Assembly (NCBI GenBank): GCA_046263155.1
Contig: JBHELF010000090.1
Coordinates: 1-22,410, forward strand
Source: DATADF01 sp046263155
GTDB lineage: Bacteria; Actinomycetota; CADDZG01; WHSQ01
Length of the DNA: 22,410 nucleotides
Direction of reading: 5' to 3'
The notes under the pieces were generated by a model. It did not search any database. It worked only from the letters and a program-made list of their open reading frames with translations, and was not told the DNA's origin. Positions 6,832 through 14,515 of the stretch are shown piece by piece. The translations under genes were made by a program, and so were the position numbers. Each line of letters starts with the position of its first letter. Position 1 is the stretch's first letter.

Positions 6832-7608
6832 CTACTGCGCGTCGCCCTTTTGCGGCCGCACGTGCTGCTCCTCGGTGGGTGGAGTTAAGGGCTTGGAGAC
6901 TTTGGCGAGGATGTGTTCGAGCGTTTCCTCAGGCGAGTCGCAGACGACGAAGAGATCGAGATCCTCCGGTGAGATCATCTTCTCGGTGAGCGTCCGCTCG
7001 TCCAACCACTGCAAGAGTCCGGACCAATACTCCGACCCATAGAGGATCACCGGAAAGTTTTGGATCTTCCCGGTCTGGATCAAGGTGAGGGCCTCGAACA
7101 GTTCATCGAGCGTCCCGTAGCCGCCGGGAAAGACGACGAAACCTTCGGCATATTTCACGAACATCGTCTTGCGCACAAAGAAATAGCGAAAGTCGATGCC
7201 GAGGTCGATGTATTCGTTCATCTCTTGTTCGTGCGGAAGTTCGATGTTGCAGCCTATGGAGAGACCTCCGCCCTCCTGACACCCACGGTTGGCCGCCTCC
7301 ATCGCCCCAGGGCCGGCCCCCGTAATGACGGCGAACCCGGCCTCGGCGAGCGCCCTTCCGACTTCCCGGGCGGCGTCGTAGACGGGGTGGCCGGGCGCAA
7401 CCCGGGCCGAACCGAAGACGCTCACCGCTTGATCAACCCGCGCGAGTGCGTCGAACCCATCGACGAATTCACCGAGGATGCGCAGCGCTCGCCACGGATC
7501 GGTGTCGATGAAAGAGGAATCCCGGCGCTGCAGGAAGATCGAGTCCTCGTCCCACCCCAGACGCGAGGAAAGGGTGATGCGTCCCCGTCTGGTCTTGTCG
7601 AAGGTCAT
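6832..7608 (-). CDS. LOG-family (TIGR00730) Rossmann-fold nucleotide phosphoribohydrolase
   Basis: A 258-residue protein from the ATG at 7608. The LOG fold occupies about residues 60-230, with VSVFGSARV, GFAVITGAGPGAMEAANRG, the FFVRKTMFVKYAEGFVVFPGGYGTLDELFE block (PGGxGTxxE active-site motif and the upstream arginine) and the LLQWLDERTL tail region. Family members hydrolyse nucleoside 5'-monophosphates or cytokinin ribotides to free base and ribose 5-phosphate. About 60 residues of N-terminal extension make it longer than the usual 180-200 residues. There is no Shine-Dalgarno; a TAGCGT box six bases before the ATG suggests a leaderless transcript separate from the upstream ABC genes. Its stop lies eight bases before the LLM gene start. 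The in vivo substrate is unknown. Confidence 0.88.
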   Translation of the reverse strand: MTFDKTRRGRITLSSRLGWDEDSIFLQRRDSSFIDTDPWRALRILGEFVDGFDALARVDQAVSVFGSARVAPGHPVYDAAREVGRALAEAGFAVITGAGPGAMEAANRGCQEGGGLSIGCNIELPHEQEMNEYIDLGIDFRYFFVRKTMFVKYAEGFVVFPGGYGTLDELFEALTLIQTGKIQNFPVILYGSEYWSGLLQWLDERTLTEKMISPEDLDLFVVCDSPEETLEHILAKVSKPLTPPTEEQHVRPQKGDAQ

Positions 7609-7614
7609 CGTCCG

Positions 7615-7620
7615 ACGCTA
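7615..7620 (-). promoter_or_regulatory. Putative -10 box for leaderless transcription of the LOG gene
   Basis: Read on the minus strand this is TAGCGT (TAnnnT), followed by six bases and the ATG at 7608. There is no ribosome-binding site between. The geometry is identical to the boxes before the HxlR and PPOX genes. Confidence 0.45.
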
Positions 7621-7647
7621 ACCCCTCTCGCCCAGAATCAAACAACG

Positions 7648-10233
7648 CTATTCATAGCGGAGGCTTTCGATGATCGGCGCTTTCAGGGCCACGCGTCGCG
7701 GATGCACCGATGCCAACGCGCCGAGAACCACGGCTCCGGCCAGCGCGAGTCCGTAGAAGCGCCACGGGATCTCAAAAGGGATGCGCATCAAATAAACGGC
7801 CTTCTGGGTCTCGAGCATGAGGAAACCCAGGAGCGTCCCGAGGGCGATGGCGCCCGCGGCACCGAGGATCGCGATCCCCATGGATTCCAGCAGCACCGTT
7901 CGTCCCAGCTGTGAGCGGCTCATGCCCACGGCTCGCTGCAGCCCGAACTCCCAACGCCGTTCGAGAACTCCGGTGAAGAGGGCGTTGGCGATTGTCAGCG
8001 CCGCCACGATCAATGCGGCCAATTGGATTCCCCGCGCGATTGCAAACAGATTCTGGACGGTCTTCAGGACATCTCCCACGAGTTCCTCGCGCGTGAGGAC
8101 CTCCGCCGGAATCGATTCCGCCTCCACGAAATCCTCGAGACGAGTCTTGAGCTCGCGGGCCTTGACTCCGCGTTCGGGGACTATGGCGAAGCGATCTGCC
8201 TCGTCATCATCCCAATGGCGCCGAAAGGTGGCCATCCCCATGTAAAGAGATTCGAATGTGCTGAGATCGTAGAAAAGCCCACCCACGCGAAAGGATCGCC
8301 GCCCCGCCGGAGTGGGGAGATCCAGTTCGTCGCCCACTTCGAGCTCGCGGCGCTCGGCCATGTAGTGCGAGACGAGCAGCTCGCCGCGCTGGAGGGCCTC
8401 GGCGAGAGGCTCCGGTTCGGTGCCTCCGACGGAGACCGCCCGCAACAGATACGAGCGCGCCGCGCCGCTCGCCGGCGTTATGTAGAAAACGGCTTGACCT
8501 CCGCCTATGTCGATGGCGCCGTAGCGGAAGGGGAAGACGTGGGCGACCCCGGCCACTTCTTCCAACTTCTTCTCGAAGTCGCCCGCGAGGCGCTGGTCCG
8601 AATACAGCGTTCGATAGGTCTCCGACCCCACGTAAAGGGGAGGCGAATACCAGCGGTTCGCGAAGCGCACGAATTGCGCCTCAAACGAGCCCAGCGTCGC
8701 GCCGGCCGCGATCACCAGCCCGAGCGTGAAGACGAGCGCGCCCACCGTGATCGACGTTCGGGCGGGATTCTTGAGCAGTCCGTCGATCGAGAACCTGCCC
8801 AGCGGACCGAGGAACCGATCGAGGGCCGTTCGTCCCCTCGCTATCACCGCTGGCACTAGACGAGGTAGCAGCACGGTAAATCCGGCCAGCAGGCAGAGCA
8901 CGGACGCGGTCGCGATCGCCAAGACCGGTCGGCGGTTGTAGACGACCATTCCCCCGATGCCGGCGGCGCCCAGAACGATGGCGGTCGTCGTCGCGCCGCG
9001 GGCGCCGAAACGAGACCCGCGCGGCCGCCAAATTTCCTGTTGCGCTTCGGGTCGCAAGGCCTCGATGGGAGCCAGCGACAGGATCCGTCGCGCCGGCACG
9101 AGCGTCCCGACCCATGCGACGACGATTCCTCCGAGGAATCCCGGTAGCAGGGCTGCGGCGCTGATCACCGGCCGCCCGCTTGCCACCACCGGAATGAGCG
9201 AGTACTGGTCGACCGCGGTGCTCATCAATCCCAGGGCCAGGCCGATTCCGGCGGCGACGCCGAGGAAAGATGCGATAACGCCGAAGACGGTCGCCTCGGC
9301 CAGAAAGCCACCCAGCACGACGCGGCGGCGCGCGCCCATCGCCAGAGCCATGGACAGCTCCCGTCGTCGTTCGGCAAGCGAGATCGACATCGAGTTGTAG
9401 ACGACGAACAAGGCAACGAAAAGCGCGACGGTCCCCGCCAAAGAAGTGAGAGTGCCGATGCCGTTGAACGTCTCCTCGAAGCCGCGGCCTCGCTCACCGG
9501 GCGGACCAACCACCGCGGCTCCCGAGAGGCGCTCCTCGATCTCACGGGAAAGTTCCTCCGCCGAGAAGTCGTCACGGAGGATCAGATATATCGAGTCGAC
9601 CTCTCCCGTTTTGCCGAAGGTGGCCTGTGCACTGGGAAGGGCCATCGCCGCGATCTCGCCGGCGTTCACGAGGTCGATGCCCGGACCCGAGACGCGCCCC
9701 GTGACCTCCAATACCTTGCGCCCCACGGGCGTGCTGACGGCGATCGGATCCCCGAGGTCGACCTCGAGCCGGTCGGCAACTGTCTCCGACAGCAGGATTC
9801 CCGTCCCCTCGACGCCGAGCGTGCCCTGTATCTGGACGGCGGCTTGATCGCGCAGGGCTTGGGGGAAGAGCGCCGCGAACTCGGCGGTCGCTCCCAGGAT
9901 CAGCGCGCGTTGCTCGCCGGTCGCGCTGGTCAACGTTGTGTTCGTTCGAACGAGAGGTACCGCGCGCTCAACGCCGGGTACGGAGGCAACCACATCCACG
10001 GTCTCCTCCGGCAAGCCTTTCTGGCCGGCCGAGGCGACCTCTATCTCCGCCTCCCCGGCGAGGAATCGAATGCTGTCGCGTGTCGCGCGCGCGATCGTCT
10101 GATTGATAACCGCGATCGAGACCACCAGGGTGACGCCGGCAGCGATCCCCGCGATCGTGAGCAACGAACGTCCCCACCGAGTCCGGAGATGCCGGACGTT
10201 CAGCCGGCGTAGGACCGCAAGAAATCCTCTCAC
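7648..10233 (-). CDS. ABC transporter permease, FtsX/MacB type with two FtsX domains
   Basis: An 861-residue protein whose start overlaps the ATPase stop by four bases, so the two are translationally coupled. A first membrane helix (SLLTIAGIAAGVTLVVSIAVI, about 23-43) is followed by a large extracytoplasmic MacB-like domain (about 50-260), then helices around 270, 320, 365, 420, 440 and 495. A second extracytoplasmic domain (about 515-720) precedes three final helices near 735, 790 and 830. That makes about ten helices in two FtsX units, the layout of single-chain permeases of the LolCDE/MacB superfamily. These use mechanotransmission to move lipids, lipoproteins or peptides, or to activate cell-wall enzymes, and need the partner ATPase. 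No substrate can be deduced. There is no outer-membrane or fusion-protein partner nearby. Confidence 0.87.
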   Translation of the reverse strand: MRGFLAVLRRLNVRHLRTRWGRSLLTIAGIAAGVTLVVSIAVINQTIARATRDSIRFLAGEAEIEVASAGQKGLPEETVDVVASVPGVERAVPLVRTNTTLTSATGEQRALILGATAEFAALFPQALRDQAAVQIQGTLGVEGTGILLSETVADRLEVDLGDPIAVSTPVGRKVLEVTGRVSGPGIDLVNAGEIAAMALPSAQATFGKTGEVDSIYLILRDDFSAEELSREIEERLSGAAVVGPPGERGRGFEETFNGIGTLTSLAGTVALFVALFVVYNSMSISLAERRRELSMALAMGARRRVVLGGFLAEATVFGVIASFLGVAAGIGLALGLMSTAVDQYSLIPVVASGRPVISAAALLPGFLGGIVVAWVGTLVPARRILSLAPIEALRPEAQQEIWRPRGSRFGARGATTTAIVLGAAGIGGMVVYNRRPVLAIATASVLCLLAGFTVLLPRLVPAVIARGRTALDRFLGPLGRFSIDGLLKNPARTSITVGALVFTLGLVIAAGATLGSFEAQFVRFANRWYSPPLYVGSETYRTLYSDQRLAGDFEKKLEEVAGVAHVFPFRYGAIDIGGGQAVFYITPASGAARSYLLRAVSVGGTEPEPLAEALQRGELLVSHYMAERRELEVGDELDLPTPAGRRSFRVGGLFYDLSTFESLYMGMATFRRHWDDDEADRFAIVPERGVKARELKTRLEDFVEAESIPAEVLTREELVGDVLKTVQNLFAIARGIQLAALIVAALTIANALFTGVLERRWEFGLQRAVGMSRSQLGRTVLLESMGIAILGAAGAIALGTLLGFLMLETQKAVYLMRIPFEIPWRFYGLALAGAVVLGALASVHPRRVALKAPIIESLRYE

Positions 10234-10910
10234 CGCGTAGAGCGGTCGGAGGACTGTTCGCCCACGATGAGCCCGTCGACCAAGCGAACGACTCGGTCGG
10301 CGTACGAGGCGGAGCGGGCGTCGTGCGTGACCATGAGAATGGTCTGACCCCGATCGGCCGTGTCTCGCAAGAGTTGCAGAATCTCCTCGCCGGTCGCGGA
10401 GTCCAGGTTTCCCGTGGGCTCGTCCGCGAGCACCAGAGCCGGACTGGTCACGAGCGCTCGGGCGAGCGCGACGCGCTGCTGCTCCCCGCCCGAGAGATGA
10501 GCCGGCTTGTGCTCCGCCCGCTCCAAGAGGCCCACGGTGCTCAAGGAGTGACGGCCTCTTTCAAGCGCATCCCGCGCCCCGTCCAATAGCAGCGGAAAGG
10601 CCACGTTCTCCACCGCGGTCAGCGTCGGCAGCAGGTTGAAAAATTGCAGGACGAATCCGAGTCGCCGCCGACGCACCAGCGCCAGCCGCTCATCGTCCAG
10701 AGTCGAGATGTCCTCGCCTTCGATCTCGACACGGCCCTCGTCCGGACGATCCAGCCCACCCAGGATGTGGAGCAGCGTGGACTTGCCCGATCCGGAGGGA
10801 CCGGTGATGGCGACGAACTCCCCCGCTTTCACCTGGAGAGACACGCCGCGCAGCGCCGAGACCCGATCCTCACCCTGCTCGTACCTGCGAGCGATCTCGG
10901 TGGCGCTCAC
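10230..10910 (-). CDS. ABC transporter ATP-binding protein, LolD/MacB type
   Basis: A 226-residue ATPase with Walker A GPSGSGKST (37-45), Q-loop Gln89 (FVLQF), signature LSGGEQQR (139-146), Walker B ALVLADEP (Asp163, Glu164) and the H-loop MVTHD near 197. The residues after Walker B (TGNLDSATGEEILQLL) are typical of the LolD/MacB/FtsE group. It drives the overlapping FtsX-type permease. The start is uncertain: the GTG at 10910 lacks a ribosome site. A strong GGAGGT lies at 10938-10943, six bases before an in-frame ACG that would add seven residues. The gene follows the AidB-like gene by 51 bp on the same strand, so it may share its transcript. Confidence 0.92.
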   Translation of the reverse strand: MSATEIARRYEQGEDRVSALRGVSLQVKAGEFVAITGPSGSGKSTLLHILGGLDRPDEGRVEIEGEDISTLDDERLALVRRRRLGFVLQFFNLLPTLTAVENVAFPLLLDGARDALERGRHSLSTVGLLERAEHKPAHLSGGEQQRVALARALVTSPALVLADEPTGNLDSATGEEILQLLRDTADRGQTILMVTHDARSASYADRVVRLVDGLIVGEQSSDRSTR

Positions 10911-10961
10911 TACGAAATCGTCGGCGGTCGTGTTCCTACCTCCGGTTGTGATGCCAGGCCC

Positions 10962-12626
10962 TCAGACCAGGGGTCGGTGCCTCTCCACGATTCGCCCGTG
11001 ATCGAGGCCGGCCGGCAATGTCCCATAGGCGCGACCCCCGCCTCCGGCCACGCGAGTCTGGCAGAAGGCGTCGGCGACCACGGCGTCTCCGTGGCGGAGA
11101 AGCAAGGACGCCTGCAGCGCGATGGCCATCCGCTCCACGATCCGCCGAGCCCGTGTCTCGATCTCGGTCGTGTCGCCGAGTTCACCGCGGATCTCGACGA
11201 CCAAGCGGTCCAGTCGCTCGTCGCCGGAAGCGAGCTGCACCTCCTCGAAGAACGCCTCGAGGCACTCCGGGGTTCGGGCGAGAGCGCGCAACACGTCGAG
11301 ACAGCTCACGTTCCCGGAGCCCTCCCAGATGGAATTCAACGGAGTCTCTCGATAAAGCCGCGGCAGACCCGATTCCTCCACGAACCCGTTTCCACCCAGG
11401 CACTCGAGGGCCTCGCCGACGTGGGCCACGGCGCTCTTGCAGATCCAGTACTTCCCCACTGCCACCGCGATCCGCCGGAAATACCTCTTCTCGTCGTCGA
11501 GCAGCGCCTCGTCGCAAGCGCGCGCCATCCGCATCGCCAAGATAGTCGCGGCCTCGGACTCAACACACAGATCCGCCAGGACGTTCGTCATCAGGGGCTG
11601 GTCGATCAGCGTCTTTCCGAAGGCTCGGCGATGAGCACAGTGATGCGTCGCCTGAGCCACGGCGTAACGCATCAGTCCGGCCGACCCGAGTGCACAATCG
11701 AGCCGCGTGTAATTCACCATCTCAATGATGGTGGGAACACCGCGGCCCGGCTCCCCCACCATGCGAGCCTGCGCGTTGTCGAACTCGACCTCCGAGGAGG
11801 CGTTCGAACGGTTGCCCAGTTTGTCCTTGAGGCGCTGGATGAAGAAGCGGTTGCGCGTTCCGTCCTCGAGAACGCGCGGCAGCAGGAAGCACGACATACC
11901 CTCCGCCGTCTGCGCGAGCACGAGGAAGGCGTCGCACATGGGGGCCGAGCAGAACCATTTGTGCCCGGTCACCAGATACTCCGCTCCGGGGCCCCCACCG
12001 TTCAGCGGAAGTGCGCGCGTGGTGTTTGCCCGCACGTCGGAGCCGCCCTGTTTCTCGGTCATAGCCATTCCGCAGAGCGCGCCGGCCTTTTCGTGCAACG
12101 GAACCAGTCTGGGGTCGTAGGCGAGCGAGGTCAGCTTCGGCTCCCATTCGCCGGCGAGCTCGGGCTGGGCGCGCAGCGCGGGGACGGCCGCGTAGGTCAT
12201 GGACACCGGGCATCCGGTGCCGGCCTCCACGCCGCTCAGCATCAGCATCATTGCGCCGCGCGCCACATGCGCGGCCGGCCGCGGATCGCGCCACGGTAGG
12301 GCGTGCACGCCTTGCTCGATCGCGAGCTCCAGCAGACGGTGATACGACGGGTGGTAATCGACCTCGTCGATCCTGTGGCCGTAGCGGTCGTGTGTATGCA
12401 GCACCGGTGGGTGTTCGTTTGCCTCGGCCCCCCATCGCAGCGGATCGCCTCCGGCGTGCTTGCCGAGCAACTGCAGTTGTGGCTCGGCCCATTCCGCGCC
12501 CTCGCGCCGCACGGCCTCGACCAGGGGGCGGTTCTGTTCGAACAGGTTGTAGTCGACCAGAGGCGGTGCCTGGTTCAGGACTTCGTGAGTGGTTCGGCCC
12601 GACCCCGGCTGCAACTCGTCTTTCAC
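10962..12626 (-). CDS. Acyl-CoA dehydrogenase, AidB-like
   Basis: A 554-residue protein from the GTG at 12626; a TTG at 12647 would add seven residues. The N terminus THEVLNQAPPLVDYNLFEQNRPLVEAVRREG is characteristic of AidB-type acyl-CoA dehydrogenases, as are the length (E. coli AidB is about 540) and the segments MTEKQGGSDVRANTTRA, GHKWFCSAPMCDAFLVLAQ, GLMRYAVAQATHHCAHRRAFGKTLIDQPLM and YWICKSAVAHVGEALECLGGNGFVEESGLPRLYRETPLNSIWEGSGNV. These form the FAD-binding helical and beta domains. E. coli AidB binds DNA and FAD in the alkylation response, while other members oxidise acyl-CoAs; the role here is open. An inverted repeat (TTTCAC-N8-GTGAAA) spans the start region and could be regulatory. 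Divergent from the PPOX gene. Confidence 0.88.
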   Translation of the reverse strand: MKDELQPGSGRTTHEVLNQAPPLVDYNLFEQNRPLVEAVRREGAEWAEPQLQLLGKHAGGDPLRWGAEANEHPPVLHTHDRYGHRIDEVDYHPSYHRLLELAIEQGVHALPWRDPRPAAHVARGAMMLMLSGVEAGTGCPVSMTYAAVPALRAQPELAGEWEPKLTSLAYDPRLVPLHEKAGALCGMAMTEKQGGSDVRANTTRALPLNGGGPGAEYLVTGHKWFCSAPMCDAFLVLAQTAEGMSCFLLPRVLEDGTRNRFFIQRLKDKLGNRSNASSEVEFDNAQARMVGEPGRGVPTIIEMVNYTRLDCALGSAGLMRYAVAQATHHCAHRRAFGKTLIDQPLMTNVLADLCVESEAATILAMRMARACDEALLDDEKRYFRRIAVAVGKYWICKSAVAHVGEALECLGGNGFVEESGLPRLYRETPLNSIWEGSGNVSCLDVLRALARTPECLEAFFEEVQLASGDERLDRLVVEIRGELGDTTEIETRARRIVERMAIALQASLLLRHGDAVVADAFCQTRVAGGGGRAYGTLPAGLDHGRIVERHRPLV

Positions 12627-12640
12627 GTGAGAAAGTGAAA
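12621..12640. promoter_or_regulatory. Inverted repeat TTTCAC-N8-GTGAAA over the AidB-like start
   Basis: Six-base perfect arms with an eight-base spacer, with TCACGTGA also palindromic within it. It covers the GTG start of the AidB-like gene and lies 42 bases before the divergent PPOX start. An operator or an mRNA hairpin are both possible; no regulator is identified. Confidence 0.3.
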
Positions 12641-12670
12641 CACACAAGTATCCGGAAGCCGACTATGAAC

Positions 12671-12676
12671 TAGGGT
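12671..12676 (+). promoter_or_regulatory. Putative -10 box for leaderless transcription of the PPOX operon
   Basis: TAGGGT (TAnnnT) followed by six bases and the ATG at 12683, with no Shine-Dalgarno. Same spacing as upstream of the HxlR and LOG genes. Confidence 0.45.
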
Positions 12677-12682
12677 CGCGCC

Positions 12683-13168
12683 ATGGGCATTCTTCCCCCG
12701 GCAGTTGAAGAGCTGCTGAATGCCGCCCTCGTCGCAGAGCTGACCGTTCTAGACGAACGAGGCCGTCCCACGACCTATCCCCTGATCCCTCTGTATGACG
12801 GCAACAAGGTCTACATGCACTCCAGCGTTCTCTTCTCGAAAAAGCTCGAACACATCAACCGCAACCCGCGGGTCTCGGTGACGATCACCGACCCCATCGC
12901 GGCGCAGGTCGAGCCGTTCCGGCGTGCCACGATCCAGGGAGACGCCATCGTGATCGATCACGATCTCCACTCGGGCTGGGAGAAAACCATTCTGCCGCTG
13001 TGGACGGAGAAGGAGCCGCTGGTCGCGAAGTTGATCAAGCAGAGGTTCGCCATGCCGCTCTTCTGGGAGCGAGCCGTGATCGAGATCACGCCACGACGGG
13101 TGTATCTGTGGCCGAAGGGACAAACGGAGAGAGATCCCGAGATCTTCGAGATGGAAGCAGTGGCCTGA
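12683..13168 (+). CDS. PPOX-family split-barrel flavin/F420-binding protein
   Basis: A 161-residue protein. The sequence follows the pyridoxamine 5'-phosphate oxidase-like split barrel: ELLNAALVAELTVLDERGRPTTYPLIPLYDGNKVYMHSSVLFSKKLEHINRNPRVSVTITDP, then RRATIQGDAIVIDHD and a C-terminal AVIEITPRRVYLWPKG. The pattern 'strand - xDERGRPxxxPL - dDGNKVYMHSSVLFSKKLEHINRNPRVSV' is the cofactor-binding core of the PPOX/FMN-binding and F420-binding families. Substrate and cofactor cannot be settled from sequence. It is the first gene of a very compact operon: its TGA overlaps by one base the ATG of a fusion protein that carries a second PPOX-like domain joined to a UbiA prenyltransferase. This makes a shared pathway likely. 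Confidence 0.82.
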   Translation: MGILPPAVEELLNAALVAELTVLDERGRPTTYPLIPLYDGNKVYMHSSVLFSKKLEHINRNPRVSVTITDPIAAQVEPFRRATIQGDAIVIDHDLHSGWEKTILPLWTEKEPLVAKLIKQRFAMPLFWERAVIEITPRRVYLWPKGQTERDPEIFEMEAVA

Positions 13169-14511
13169 TGGCACGCTCGACCGTCCCCGAAGGCGCGTTG
13201 CTCAACGAGGTCTCTCGTTTCAGCCACGCCGTCCTCGCCTTCATCGACGAGCGGGGGTACCCGCTGAACGTCGCGGCCGATTTCAGCGTGGACGCGGCTG
13301 CGGGCACCATCAAGCTGCGACGGCCTTCGATCCCGGGCCTGCCGTCCAAGGGGGCCGAGGTGAACGTGACGTTCAGTCACATCCGGCCTCAGCCCGGCGT
13401 CGGCTACGACCAGCGTCGCTACGTGACGGTGTGGGGGCGTCTGCGCACGGCAAACGGCGAACTCGAGGTCACGCCGGAGCGCAGCCACGGATGGGACGAG
13501 GAAAAGATGAGCTTCTTCGAGCTCTGCGAGCGAAGCGTCCCCGTCGCGCACGAGTACATGCGAAAACTGAGCCGCGAGCGCGGAACAGAGGTCAAGCCCC
13601 AACTTTCGATCGGATGGTTGATCTTCCTCGCCACAAGGGTCCCTTTCCTCACGGCCACGATCGTGCCCGTGTTGCTCGGTGCCCTCGTCGCGCGCTCTCA
13701 TGGCTTCTCAGCGTGGTGGCTGGCGGTGCTGGCGTTGGTCGGCGCATGCGCCATCCACCTGGCCCTCAACGTCACGAACGATGTGGCGGACTCGACCAGC
13801 GGTGTCGACGAGGCGAATGTGAACCCAACCATGTTCAGCGGGGGCTCGCGCATGATTCAGTACGGGCTGATCTCGCTGCAAGCGATGAAGCGCGCTGCCG
13901 TCGGACTTTACACGGCGGGGATCGCCATCGGCCTTTACCTCACCGCGACGCGAGGGATCGAGCTGCTGTGGGTAGGTATCGCAGGCGTCTTCCTGTCGAT
14001 CTTCTACTCCGCGGGTCCACTGCGCCTGGCTCACCGCGGTCTCGGCGAGGTGTCGGTTGCCCTCGGGTTCGGACCGATCATGGTGCTCGGCTCCTACTTT
14101 GTGGTCGCGCAGAGGTTTTCGTTCGAGGCCCTCTATGCCTCGCTGCCGGTCGCGCTCCTAATCATGCTGGTGCTCTACGTAAACGAGATCCCCGACCGAC
14201 GGGCGGACGCACGCATGGGCAAGCGCACGGTCGTTGCGCGACTGTCCCAGGACGCAGTTGTGAGGGGTTACGCGCTGTCGGTCGGACTTACGTACGCCCT
14301 GATCGCCGCGGGCGCGGCTGCAGGACTGATGCCCGTCTGGACACTCATCGCGCTGGCGACGATTCCGCTGGCGCTCCAGGTGTACAGAGACCTCGGCCCC
14401 TACTACGACAACCCCTACGCGCTCATGTCCGCGATGGGCAAGAACATCGGTCTGCACTTCATCACCGGCCTTCTTCTGATCTCCGGTTACTTAGCGGACG
14501 TCGTCTTCTAG
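13168..14511 (+). CDS. PPOX-like domain fused to a UbiA/MenA-family prenyltransferase
   Basis: A 447-residue protein from the ATG at 13168 (TGATG overlap with the preceding stop). Residues about 8-135 read as a second split barrel: SHAVLAFIDERGYPLNVAADFSVDAAAGTIKLRR, KGAEVNVTFSHIRP, YVTVWGRLRTANGELEVTPE. From about 147 on, it is an eight- to nine-helix UbiA-type membrane enzyme. The first metal/diphosphate motif is N204-D205-V-A-D208, followed by STSGVDEANVNPTMFSGGSRMIQ, which resembles MenA-like enzymes. The second is N339-E340-I-P-D343-R-R-A-D347 followed by ARMGKRTVVARL. UbiA enzymes transfer prenyl groups to aromatic or other acceptors (MenA acts on 1,4-dihydroxy-2-naphthoate). Both acidic motifs are intact, so it should be active. 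The fused barrel is unusual and suggests flavin- or F420-linked chemistry on the prenylated product or its acceptor (inference). Confidence 0.82.
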   Translation: MARSTVPEGALLNEVSRFSHAVLAFIDERGYPLNVAADFSVDAAAGTIKLRRPSIPGLPSKGAEVNVTFSHIRPQPGVGYDQRRYVTVWGRLRTANGELEVTPERSHGWDEEKMSFFELCERSVPVAHEYMRKLSRERGTEVKPQLSIGWLIFLATRVPFLTATIVPVLLGALVARSHGFSAWWLAVLALVGACAIHLALNVTNDVADSTSGVDEANVNPTMFSGGSRMIQYGLISLQAMKRAAVGLYTAGIAIGLYLTATRGIELLWVGIAGVFLSIFYSAGPLRLAHRGLGEVSVALGFGPIMVLGSYFVVAQRFSFEALYASLPVALLIMLVLYVNEIPDRRADARMGKRTVVARLSQDAVVRGYALSVGLTYALIAAGAAAGLMPVWTLIALATIPLALQVYRDLGPYYDNPYALMSAMGKNIGLHFITGLLLISGYLADVVF

Positions 14512-14515
14512 GTCC

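Noticed and set aside
10644..12299. Long plus-strand open frame (551 residues) opposite the AidB-like and ABC genes
   Set aside because: It is antisense to two well-recognised genes, is rich in Arg, His and Gly with no domain pattern, and has no ribosome site. Such frames are expected in GC-rich DNA.
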